Source: Promethearchaeota archaeon (GTDB lineage: Archaea > Asgardarchaeota > Lokiarchaeia > Sigynarchaeales > SOKP01). From it: 36,615 nucleotides of DNA. Under the pieces are notes generated by a model. The model worked only from the letters and a program-made list of their open reading frames with translations, did not search any database and was not told where the DNA came from. Position 1 is the stretch's first letter. Each line of letters opens with the position of its first letter. The position numbers and the translations under genes were made by a program. Positions 1 to 7,033 of the stretch are shown piece after piece. The stretch spans positions 1 through 36,615 of the forward strand of contig WJIN01000236.1 in the NCBI GenBank assembly GCA_014730295.1. Reading direction: 5' to 3'.

Positions 1-1
1 A

Positions 2-313
2 AATTTCTTAGATGAGAATTATCAATTGAATGAAAAAACATTTGAGGATGGGAGGCTTCAGAGATGTTTACATCCAAAAGCAGCACGAGAAACCTCAAAC
101 TTAGTGGAAATTCCATTATTACAAACCGTTGATTTTGATGATTTGTTATATAGCACAAAATCTATACTCAATAGAGAAAGAATTTCAAACCGAAAGATCG
201 TGAATTTATTAATTAGAAATCGACTAATTGAAACGTTACCTGAAGATAAATATTCTCCTACAAGAGAAGGAAAAACGTTATTTGAACTATTGAAATATTA
301 TTTATCATTGTAA
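2..313 (+). CDS. Partial hypothetical protein, possible C-terminal winged helix
   Basis: The frame is open to the left edge of the window, so only the C-terminal ~103 residues are seen; the stop is TAA at 311. I do not recognise the family. The last ~50 residues (from about LNRERISNRKIVNLLIRN to the end) look like a winged-helix unit: a short helix, a second helix with SNRKIVNLL, then a 'SPTREGKTLFELL' wing/helix reminiscent of the 'LT..G..l' wing of archaeal wHTH proteins. It sits about 140 bp upstream of a CRISPR-like repeat pair, so a CRISPR-associated regulator is conceivable, but that is only context. No catalytic motif is visible. Confidence 0.5.
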   Translation, partial: NFLDENYQLNEKTFEDGRLQRCLHPKAARETSNLVEIPLLQTVDFDDLLYSTKSILNRERISNRKIVNLLIRNRLIETLPEDKYSPTREGKTLFELLKYYLSL

Positions 314-451
314 ATTTTTATCAACTGCGATTTGACTTTATAAAATTGAAATTTCACAAATTCATTCCAAGGAAATAAAGATATGGACAATTACTTTACA
401 AAAAGATTAAAAAAAAATATAGAAATTGTCAAAGTATTCTATGATTATTTT

Positions 452-567
452 AGGACATAGAATATAGCTTCAAAAAGAAGATTGAAATTAGCAAGAACCA
501 TAAGAGATACTGAGATTTGGGTCTACTGACAGGACATAGAATATAGCTTCATAAAGAAGATTGAAAT
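452..567 (+). CRISPR. CRISPR-like mini-array, two repeats and one spacer
   Basis: Two 37-nt copies, 452-488 and 531-567, differ at one base (CAAAAAG against CATAAAG) and are separated by a 42-nt unique sequence (489-530). The copies begin AGGACATAGAATATAGCTTC and end GAAGATTGAAAT. The 3' end ATTGAAA(T) resembles the conserved ATTGAAAC/G end of many archaeal type I/III CRISPR repeats, which would place an AT-rich leader on the left (about 314-451). One spacer is the minimum, and no cas gene is seen in the window, so this may be an orphan or decaying array. Confidence 0.5.
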
Positions 568-705
568 ATTTTGAGGGATTTAATCTTTATGATCTTTTAA
601 ATATAAAGGTTTAATTTAATTATATATAGTAGGCTTTTAATTACTTATAGAAAATTTTAGATTGAAATTAGATTAAGTCTTTTGCGTATAGTATTAAAAT
701 AAAAT

Positions 706-1101
706 ATGTCAGTAGATAATACATATCTTTCTGAGCGAGATGAGAAGATCTTACATAACCTTATAGAGGAATTAAAGCATGATAAAGGCATTCTCGCGGC
801 TATCCTATTTGGAAGTGTTCTTAAATCAACTGTTTATAATGATATTGATCTTGCAATCGTGAGAACACCTAATTCAGCTTCTAAATCATTAAAATATCTT
901 TTACAATTTCCACCAAAATTCGATGTCCATTTTTTAACAGAGATGCCTATAATTATCGCTAAAGAAGCGATCAAGGGAGAACTTCTTTTCAATAAAAATT
1001 ATTCTCAATTATTTGATATATATATTAGGATTATTAAGGAATGGGAATCATTTCGACCCTATTATAATTTATATTTGGAGACGGTCAAAAGTGGCCTATG
1101 A
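706..1101 (+). CDS. mntA: MntA-type minimal nucleotidyltransferase antitoxin
   Basis: 131 aa, the usual length for a minimal nucleotidyltransferase. The catalytic signature is GS (residues 36-37), then D46-I-D48 in 'NDIDLAIV', with a likely third acidic residue at D73 in 'KFDVHFL'. In HEPN/MNT modules this protein inactivates the HEPN toxin by adding AMP units to its tyrosine. The GS-to-DxD spacing is 8 residues, slightly shorter than the more common 9-10. The stop overlaps the start of the HEPN gene, so the two are cotranscribed and probably translationally coupled. The ATG at 706 starts just before the conserved fold. Family is clear from motif plus neighbour; target modification is inferred from the family. 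Confidence 0.85.
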   Translation: MSVDNTYLSERDEKILHNLIEELKHDKGILAAILFGSVLKSTVYNDIDLAIVRTPNSASKSLKYLLQFPPKFDVHFLTEMPIIIAKEAIKGELLFNKNYSQLFDIYIRIIKEWESFRPYYNLYLETVKSGL

Positions 1102-1492
1102 ACGGATTCTTCAGAGAATTGCTTTTATTGAAAATCAATTGAAATTGTTAAAAAATTGGGCTCCAGAGAATAGAGAAGAGTTCTTAGCAGATCTAAAGCT
1201 TCAAGCTGCAGTAGAAAGGAATATGCAAAATATTATTGAAGCAATAATGCAGATCTGTACTCAATTAGTTAAATATTTTAATTTAGGACCACCTACATCC
1301 GAGGATTCAATTCTTGAACTCCTAGAACAAAAACTTGATAACTATAATCTAATTAAGGAATTTAAAAAATTTAGAAATTTTTTAGTGCATCAATATCTTA
1401 AAGTTGAATCTGGGAAAGTATATAATTACTTAAAACCTTTTCTTGAAGATGTTGTATTAGTTATTGAAGAATTTAGGAAAATCATTTCCTGA
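1091..1492 (+). CDS. hepT: HepT-type HEPN ribonuclease toxin
   Basis: 133 aa, all helical. The RX4HXY motif of HEPN RNases is present as R95-N-F-L-V-H100-Q-Y102 near the C-terminus; R and H form the RNase site of the dimer and the Tyr is the usual AMPylation target. I take the GTG at 1091, because the protein then begins 'AYERILQRIAFIENQL', the normal N-terminus of HepT, and overlaps the mntA stop (1099-1101) by 11 nt. The frame stays open upstream to 1013 inside mntA, but that stretch encodes nothing HepT-like. Together with mntA this is a complete type VII-like HEPN/MNT toxin-antitoxin pair, known for mRNA or tRNA cleavage and growth arrest or phage defence. Confidence 0.85.
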   Translation: MAYERILQRIAFIENQLKLLKNWAPENREEFLADLKLQAAVERNMQNIIEAIMQICTQLVKYFNLGPPTSEDSILELLEQKLDNYNLIKEFKKFRNFLVHQYLKVESGKVYNYLKPFLEDVVLVIEEFRKIIS

Positions 1493-1555
1493 ATGATTAA
1501 AATCATATTCTCCAATAGAGATTTATTGTTTTGCCCACGATATTATCAAGAGTCT

Positions 1556-1942
1556 TTAAAAAAGAAATTTCTCATCTTTGATTATCAATTGAATTTTTGC
1601 TATTACACTATCAACCCTTTTCAATAGTCTTTCAAAATCTGGTTCATAATGAGTCTTATCTTTAATATTATCTAGGATTGTTTTAACAGATTCGAGTTGA
1701 GACAAAAAATATTTCAAATATAAAAATTCGACAACATCAACAACTTGAAAGTCATATTCTTGGCTCTCCGTCAATTGGAACAAATATGTGATTGTTTCCG
1801 AAATATATTTAATTATACTGAATATCTCTAGCATTTCATACTTTTTGTCTGAATGGAATTCAGAAAGACCGAGTTTCTCCAATGATTCTTCAATTTCTGC
1901 TATCTCCTTATAAGAGACCGTTAAGGATTTTTGTCGACGCAT
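1556..1942 (-). CDS. Hypothetical helical protein
   Basis: About 128 aa if it starts at the ATG at 1942 (MRRQKSLTVSY). The frame continues upstream to 2014, but a TATA-like TTTATAAAT around 1974-1982 lies inside that extension, which favours the shorter start and a nearly leaderless transcript. The protein is acidic, rich in Glu, Leu and Lys and predicted almost entirely helical; there are no Cys pairs, membrane segments or catalytic motifs. Not recognised. It is convergent with hepT, 63 bp away, and could be cargo of the same accessory island. Confidence 0.5.
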   Translation of the reverse strand: MRRQKSLTVSYKEIAEIEESLEKLGLSEFHSDKKYEMLEIFSIIKYISETITYLFQLTESQEYDFQVVDVVEFLYLKYFLSQLESVKTILDNIKDKTHYEPDFERLLKRVDSVIAKIQLIIKDEKFLF

Positions 1943-2329
1943 AAAAATTTCATTATTATCATAGGGAAAAGAATTTATAAACATTTGCAACTTAACAAAT
2001 TTAATAATCCACAACTTTTATTAATTGTATTAAGATACGATTTCAGCGACCAAAAACATCAAGGTCTTCCATTTTTTTATATCCTTTGGTTTCCCGATTT
2101 GAAGAAATCAAATAAATCAAATGTTAAAACCCTATAATTTCCCTAAATTCACAATTTCTTACTACTTCTAAGATTAATGGATTAAAGAGAAATACATTTA
2201 ACAATAATACACAAGGTATATAAGATTTAGTCGAAAAAATAAATTTTTATTAAGATACTTGAATAAAATTTAATGTTATAATAGTTATTTGGTTATTTTT
2301 AGTCAATAATTTTTTAGAGGTGATAAGGA
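1943..2329. other. Intergenic region, no gene seen
   Basis: Very AT-rich. It carries the promoter of the leftward hypothetical gene (TATA-like TTTATAAAT near 1974-1982) and, at its right end, the promoter and SD region of the corrinoid protein gene. A 68-codon frame at 1931-2137 has no protein-like character and overlaps the promoter, so I do not call it. Confidence 0.5.
2317..2324 (+). promoter_or_regulatory. Strong SD (GAGGTGAT) deciding an ATT start
   Basis: GAGGTGAT at 2317-2324 matches the anti-SD of archaeal 16S rRNA. It is followed 6 nt later by ATT (2330), the first codon of the corrinoid protein frame after an in-frame TAA at 2324. No ATG, GTG or TTG lies in this frame near the SD; the first TTG falls about 30 codons further in, inside the conserved helical domain. 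Confidence 0.6.
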
Positions 2330-3004
2330 ATTAAAAGTCCAATCAAGCCAGATATAAATCTATTAGAAACACTGAAGCAGGCTATTATAGACGGAGACTC
2401 TAATAAAGCGATTAAATTGACGAATCAATCACTTAACTTACGTATCGATAGTAAAGCAATCTTGGAAGAAGCAATCATTAAAGGTGCTGAAACAGCGGGA
2501 AGTTTATATGAAAAAGAGATATATTTCTTGGCCGACTTATTAATGACTGGTGAGGCACTGAATGCTGCGACCGAAGTGGTAATGAATTCATTGTAGGACA
2601 AATCTAAAACGAAATCAAAGGGAAAAATACTTATAGGTACTGTAGGAGGAGATGTTCATGATATAGGAAAGAGTTTGGTGATTTCACTTTTACAAGGACA
2701 AGGGTATGAAATTTTAGATTTAGGTTCTGATGTCCCTCCGGAGGAATTTCTCGGAAAAGCGAAAGAATTTGATCCAAATATTATAGGGATCAGTGGTTTA
2801 ATGACGATGAGTATTTCGAAGATGCAGGAGACCGTAAATTTGCTTAGGACTGAAAATGTTTCTTCTCGAATTATAGTTGGTGGTGAAATTTTATCAAAAG
2901 CGTCCTGTGAGATGATAGGAGCTGACGATTATGCTAAGGATGGATGGGAAGGGGTAAAAAAAATTAATGCATTAATTAAGAATCAAAGAATAGGTGTGGA
3001 CTAA
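2330..3004 (+). CDS. Methyltransferase corrinoid protein, ATT start and in-frame TAG
   Basis: Reading from ATT at 2330 gives a full two-domain corrinoid protein of the MtaC/MtbC/MttC type. The N-terminal helical cap runs 'LLETLKQAIIDGDSNKAIKL' to 'LADLLMTGEALNAATEVVMN', and the B12-binding Rossmann domain begins 'GKILIGTVGGDVHDIGKSLV'. The DVHDIGK cobalt-ligand motif, the GISGLMTMSI loop and the IIVGGEILS/IGADDYAKD segment are intact. A single in-frame TAG at 2594-2596 follows 'VVMNSL', in the interdomain linker. Such proteins carry the methyl group from methanol, methylamines or other methylated compounds to a CoM- or folate-linked acceptor. No partner methyltransferase gene lies next to it. 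It could be read through (pyrrolysine) or be a young pseudogene; the conserved downstream domain argues against old decay. Confidence 0.7.
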
Positions 3005-3043
3005 AATGCCCTATGATTGGGTTGCGTCAGTAAATCGAATATT

Positions 3044-3078
3044 TAGAACTATAGCAGGTTTAAAAAGAAGATTGAAAT
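3044..3078 (+). repeat. Degenerate copy of the CRISPR-like repeat
   Basis: Just after the corrinoid gene stop. The last 17 nt (3062-3078, AAAAAGAAGATTGAAAT) are identical to the 3' end of the first repeat at 452-488. Upstream, TAGAA and TATAGC are also shared, separated by one extra base and an AGG insertion. It looks like a lone decayed repeat about 2.5 kb from the two-repeat array. Confidence 0.5.
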
Positions 3079-3367
3079 AATAATTCTCATAAAACAAATA
3101 CTTGATAAGATTACTCTCATTGAATCTTCACAAATCTATATCATTTACAACTTAGTTAAAGTCATTTTTCGTACTTATACGATCAGTTTACTCACTAAAA
3201 GAACTCGAAAGATTTTGCTTTTCCTAAATTTTTCTTGACATTTTTATCGTCTCTCGTTAAATCATAAGGTTTAAATACTAAAAAAGATAAATGATATCCT
3301 ATGGGATATTTGATGATTACTGATCATCAACACATTTCATAATATACAAAAAATTGAAACAAGAAAA
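3079..3367. other. Intergenic promoter region
   Basis: AT-rich, no open frame of note. Its right half holds the promoter of the large surface protein, listed separately. Nothing else is recognisable. Confidence 0.5.
3270..3329 (+). promoter_or_regulatory. TATA box and two inverted repeats before surface protein
   Basis: TATA-like TTTAAATA at 3270-3277 predicts transcription starting about 3297-3303. Two inverted repeats lie at that point: ATATCC/GGATAT (3294-3299 and 3304-3309) and TGATGAT/ATCATCA (3311-3317 and 3323-3329). They could be an operator covering the start site or 5'-UTR hairpins. The gene starts at 3368. Confidence 0.45.
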
Positions 3368-5347
3368 ATGTCAAAAAAAATAGCAATCGCGTCGATTCTG
3401 TGTGTAGTTCTCGGAGGTGTAGCAATTCCGGGTGGAATCTTCCTCAATAATTTCATTGCCGATTTAACCTATAGTTCTGTGGATGAGGGTTTAATAGGAA
3501 TCAAGGAGCAAGGGATTCCAATCATCAAAAATTCGGTGCATGAAGTAGGACCAAAGGCGCTCGCAGTGACGTTCGATCTTATGAGAGAAAAAGGAATCGA
3601 GGCGTCTGGACCTGTGGTTAATGCCACCATTTTCATGAATCAGGTATATACTATCGAGAGTTTAGGATTTATAGAAGCTACTGTAGAAACTATTTACTTT
3701 GATAAAGTTGAGTTAGGAGGTACTACTTTTAGTGCATTATTAGGTATATTGAATTATCCTCCTATAAAGGGAATTTCTGAATGGTATCAAGAAGATCTTA
3801 ATTTTACAACTCGAGAGGATGGATCTAATAATGATATATGGGGTGGAGTCAAACGTTTGAAATATGGAGTTAACGCAACGGGATGGTGGGGAAATAGATT
3901 ACCCGGTTTGTTTGAAGATACATATCGGCGTGTAGGTGATTCGGAATGGCCCCCAGAAAGTTATGCTGATGCTGCAAGTACTATCGATAAAAGCCAAGAT
4001 CGTGGATTTGGAGTCCTTGAGATATTGGAACTAATAGAAAAAGCAAACCAAGATCAAATTGATGATTTAGTGGGTCCCAACGGATATAATTTTTCAGACC
4101 CATACACTAAGTATGAATATATGGGCGTGAATTACACTAAACTGGAGATATTATCACATTATTACTCAGATTATTTTGTAAAGGATGTATTTGGAAGTAT
4201 CATAGAACAATTTAATACACCAGGAACACCGTTATATGACGCATATCCACAATATAGACCACGAGATTGGAATAATAATTCCGTGACCTATTTGGATATC
4301 GCATATTATAGTTATATTGAGCAGTGGACCAAATGTCTGTCCTATGACGATGGAGCAGACCTTCATAATTCTGAGCCTGCGATCCCCCAAGGTACATATG
4401 GATTAGAACCTGGAGGCCCTGGAAATAGTTCGGGAATTCCTATGCAAGCGGCACTTCAGTTGTGGAATAAAACTAATCCCTATTCTTTGCTAAATGAGTC
4501 TGGTATAAACCTTTGGTATGAAGCATATACAAATGATACGGTAAAAAATGAATTACTCAGTGAATTTTCTCAATATCCCGGATATGAATTTGAGAATGCA
4601 ACTTACGGAGAATCAGACTGGGGCTTCAATGAAACCGAAATAGATTTGTTGCTAGACTGGTTATGGGGAGATGGCGGCGGTTGGGACCACGGCTCTTTTT
4701 ATGATGTCACCCTACCAAAGCTAATATATGATGAGATCGCCTTTGAAATATTATTAGAACAATGGGCGAACGGAACCATTTTCGGAGATGCGTTATATCC
4801 TGATGGGTTTCCTCTTCCTTTAGGTGATAAAATAGCCTATGGATTCGAAGTGGGCATACCCGATCCCACGAATATGTCTCTGGATTCGGCATTAGCATTA
4901 TGGAATATCTCCAGCGACTATTCTTTAGTCTCTAAGACGGGATTACAAAAGTGGTTTGCGGCTATAGAAGGCGACACAGCGACCTACTCGGAATTAAAAA
5001 CCGCAAACGCCCTCACCAATGAAAGAATGGATCTCATAATTCGATGGCTTCCCAACTTCCAAAAAAATGTGATGCCACATCTCGCACAATACCAATATAA
5101 TTTACCCGCGGACTCAATCACATTAGGAAATACGATTCAATTGGGCGGAGTACTCATAGGCGGAATAACTTTAGGGCTTGGCTCTACTGGCTTAGCAAGG
5201 AATTATGTCGTGAAAACACGTATACGGAAAAAAACACTGCCCAAATCCAAAAAAGAAATGGAAGGGAGTATCTCAAAGGTCAATAAGAAACTTGATAGTA
5301 CACACACAGAGAAAAGCACGAAAAAACCGGACAAACTAACCCGTTAA
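3368..5347 (+). CDS. Large two-pass membrane glycoprotein, CD36/LIMP-2-like topology
   Basis: 659 aa with one N-terminal membrane segment (about residues 4-27), a large ectodomain and one C-terminal segment (about 590-612) before a Lys-rich cytoplasmic tail. The start 'VVLGGVAIPGGIFLNNFIA' then 'VDEGLIGIKEQGIP' resembles in pattern the N-terminus of CD36/LIMP-2 scavenger receptors, which share this topology. The ectodomain is Trp/Tyr-rich with many N-x-S/T sequons (NAT, NFT, NYT, NKT, NES, NGT, NMS), as in a glycosylated surface protein. Residues ~359-431 and ~504-561 form an internal repeat: 'ALQLWNKTNPYSLLNESGI' against 'ALALWNISSDYSLVSKTGL', each ending in a DW-L or RW-L segment. The gene is real and membrane-anchored. 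CD36 kinship is a hypothesis. Confidence 0.6.
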   Translation: MSKKIAIASILCVVLGGVAIPGGIFLNNFIADLTYSSVDEGLIGIKEQGIPIIKNSVHEVGPKALAVTFDLMREKGIEASGPVVNATIFMNQVYTIESLGFIEATVETIYFDKVELGGTTFSALLGILNYPPIKGISEWYQEDLNFTTREDGSNNDIWGGVKRLKYGVNATGWWGNRLPGLFEDTYRRVGDSEWPPESYADAASTIDKSQDRGFGVLEILELIEKANQDQIDDLVGPNGYNFSDPYTKYEYMGVNYTKLEILSHYYSDYFVKDVFGSIIEQFNTPGTPLYDAYPQYRPRDWNNNSVTYLDIAYYSYIEQWTKCLSYDDGADLHNSEPAIPQGTYGLEPGGPGNSSGIPMQAALQLWNKTNPYSLLNESGINLWYEAYTNDTVKNELLSEFSQYPGYEFENATYGESDWGFNETEIDLLLDWLWGDGGGWDHGSFYDVTLPKLIYDEIAFEILLEQWANGTIFGDALYPDGFPLPLGDKIAYGFEVGIPDPTNMSLDSALALWNISSDYSLVSKTGLQKWFAAIEGDTATYSELKTANALTNERMDLIIRWLPNFQKNVMPHLAQYQYNLPADSITLGNTIQLGGVLIGGITLGLGSTGLARNYVVKTRIRKKTLPKSKKEMEGSISKVNKKLDSTHTEKSTKKPDKLTR

Positions 5348-5634
5348 TATAAATTTTTAGAATATTTTTTTTATTTTCACTTATTTTCTGTCTTTAAATT
5401 CTAAAATGGTAATTATTTGTATCTAATCAGTATATTTCTCGAGCTTTATAAGTTCTGTTTAAACGAGAAATAAAATATGTTATTCTCATTACAACTATTC
5501 TCTACAAGGATGTCCAAAAGATATATGTAGTCGCATATTATATCTAGATCTAATATAAATGATTTTTACTAAATTTTTAAAAATATATATCCTTTAAACA
5601 AATAGACTTCAGTCACTAGTTGTGAATATGTATT

Positions 5635-6093
5635 ATGACGATTTTAGAATTCGGTATCAATTTAGGGCAGAAGAACCTCTTGTTAATTAAATATTATTCT
5701 TCTGAGAACGATCAGAGTATTGATGCCGACCTCAGAGCAGGATTTATTTCAACTTTAGACGAATTTTCGAAGGATTTATTTGGTGGGGATCTTAACTTAG
5801 TTAAAATGGAAGATTATCAGATGGTAATCTTCAGTAAATCAATTGAAACGTTTACCGAGCCCAAAGAAAAAAGAGCGCTTATCGGCTATTGCATAACAGA
5901 CGAGGAAAAGGAGGAGAAAGTGTTAAAACCCTTGCTTGAGAACGTTTTAAATCAATTTACAAACCGATTTGCGGTCTATGATATCTTTACTAAGAATTCC
6001 GAGTATTTTAGCGAATTTAAACCACGGGTGGATGCTTTAATTAAAGATCTAAAGTTATCCGTAAAGGACAGATTTAAAGACCTTCTTTTCTAG
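5635..6093 (+). CDS. Longin/Roadblock-like small protein
   Basis: 152 aa, soluble. It has an N-terminal β-hairpin (TILEFGINLGQKNLLLIKYY), then 'DADLRAGFISTLDEFSKDLF', 'LNLVKMEDYQMVIFSKS', 'RALIGYCITDEEKEEKVLKP' and a long C-terminal helix pair. This β-β-α-β-β-β order, with the 'D..L..GFIS.L..F...LF' helix, is what I know from longin-like proteins in Asgard genomes, thought to act with small GTPases at membranes. A TATA-like run near 5580-5590 gives a short leader. The stop is TAG followed one codon later by TAA. The family is inferred from pattern only. Confidence 0.5.
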   Translation: MTILEFGINLGQKNLLLIKYYSSENDQSIDADLRAGFISTLDEFSKDLFGGDLNLVKMEDYQMVIFSKSIETFTEPKEKRALIGYCITDEEKEEKVLKPLLENVLNQFTNRFAVYDIFTKNSEYFSEFKPRVDALIKDLKLSVKDRFKDLLF

Positions 6094-6163
6094 ACTTAAA
6101 CTATATTACACCAATCACCAATTACAAATTTCAATTGGGTTTAATTTGGTAAATAGGAAATAG

Positions 6164-6289
6164 CGGACCCGGGGAGATTTACATGACAACTCGAAATGAG
6201 CAAAGTATCAATTTGAACTCCCGGTCTTCGCCTTTCTCAGGTGCTCACCTTAGGAGGGCGCTGCCTTATCCAGTCTGGGCCACGGGTCC
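6164..6289 (-). tRNA. tRNA-Arg (CCT) with two introns
   Basis: On the minus strand the acceptor GGACCCG (6289-6283) pairs with CGGGTCC (6171-6165), discriminator G at 6164, CCA not encoded. The D arm is GCCC...AAGGC, the anticodon loop CTCCTAA (CCT, for AGG codons) and the T stem GGGAG (6222-6218) pairs with CTCCC (6176-6172). Two insertions interrupt it: 17 nt (about 6250-6234) at the canonical 37/38 site, and 34 nt (about 6210-6177) within or just after the T-loop TTCAAAT. Their edges are ambiguous by a few bases because flanking bases repeat. Removing both gives a 75-nt tRNA. The T-loop intron contains a possible hairpin (TGATA/TGTCA), but I cannot draw a strict bulge-helix-bulge for it. 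Confidence 0.85.
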
Positions 6290-6398
6290 ATCAAAAAGAT
6301 CTATAGTATAAGAATATAAACATATACTACCATAAAAAATTTACAAACTAAATCACACTCATTTGGAATGGTGGACTTTTCAATAAATTTGGGAAGCC

Positions 6399-6950
6399 CT
6401 ACCTTTTTGACTGCCGTTTTTTGGAAGGAATATAATTCATATTATTTGGTGCCTTTTCCATTATTTTCTCAATCTGGATTATTGAGACGGGTTTAAACTC
6501 GTTGGAATCCACTCCTACATCATATTGTTTTCCAATGGGGGCGAGATTGCCGTGGGAATGACCGTATAACTGCCATGCATTAAAATGGCTCTTATTCCAT
6601 ACGCGCATTGCATAATGGCAGAGTGTTATATTATGACCGTTCAGTTTAATATCTTTCAGGTAAGATACACTTTTACAAAACTTTTTCGCAATGGTAATAA
6701 CCTCTTCTTTATCGTGATTACCGATGATATAATGAATTTCGAGGTCTCGAAAGCGTTTAAAGAACTGCAGTGCGACTTCTTTTTTAAACGTCAAATCGCC
6801 CAAATAATACAGTATATCACCCTTATTCACACTTAACTCTAAATTACTCAGAATAATGTTATTCATCACATCTGCATTCTCAAACGGTCTATTCACATAA
6901 CGAATGATATTCTTGTGTGAAAGATGATAATCCGCAGTAAACCACTCCAT
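6399..6950 (-). CDS. Calcineurin-like metallophosphoesterase, small
   Basis: 183 aa, a single-domain phosphoesterase. Metal-binding motifs in order: D7-Y-H9, GDL (51-53), GNHD (77-80), H112 in 'CHYAMRVW' and GHSHG (130-134), so all five blocks of the fold are present. The 'HKNIIRYVNRPF' segment after the first motif is typical of a small phosphoesterase subfamily found in phages and prokaryotes. The substrate is unknown; a phosphomono- or diester is likely. The tail is basic and Asn/Lys-rich. The stop is TAG. It lies 110 bp upstream of the tRNA on the same strand. Confidence 0.8.
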   Translation of the reverse strand: MEWFTADYHLSHKNIIRYVNRPFENADVMNNIILSNLELSVNKGDILYYLGDLTFKKEVALQFFKRFRDLEIHYIIGNHDKEEVITIAKKFCKSVSYLKDIKLNGHNITLCHYAMRVWNKSHFNAWQLYGHSHGNLAPIGKQYDVGVDSNEFKPVSIIQIEKIMEKAPNNMNYIPSKKRQSKR

Positions 6951-7033
6951 CTCGATTCACGAATACAAAAATCTTCGCAATAATAAAGTCTTTTTTCTAA
7001 TATTCTAAAAATATAAGAACTTCATAGTTAAAT

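Noticed and set aside
657..668. A further AGATTGAAAT similar to the repeat 3' end, before mntA
   Set aside because: Only about 10 nt match and the upstream part does not align without a large gap; chance in AT-rich DNA is likely.
1931..2137. 68-codon frame on the + strand
   Set aside because: It overlaps the promoter and coding start of the leftward gene and has no protein-like composition or SD.
6164..6289. Reading the tRNA as a type II tRNA with a long variable arm instead of an intron at 37/38
   Set aside because: The GCGCC/GGTGA alternative stem is weaker, the anticodon CCT is Arg rather than Leu or Ser, and removing 17 nt restores a standard Arg tRNA.
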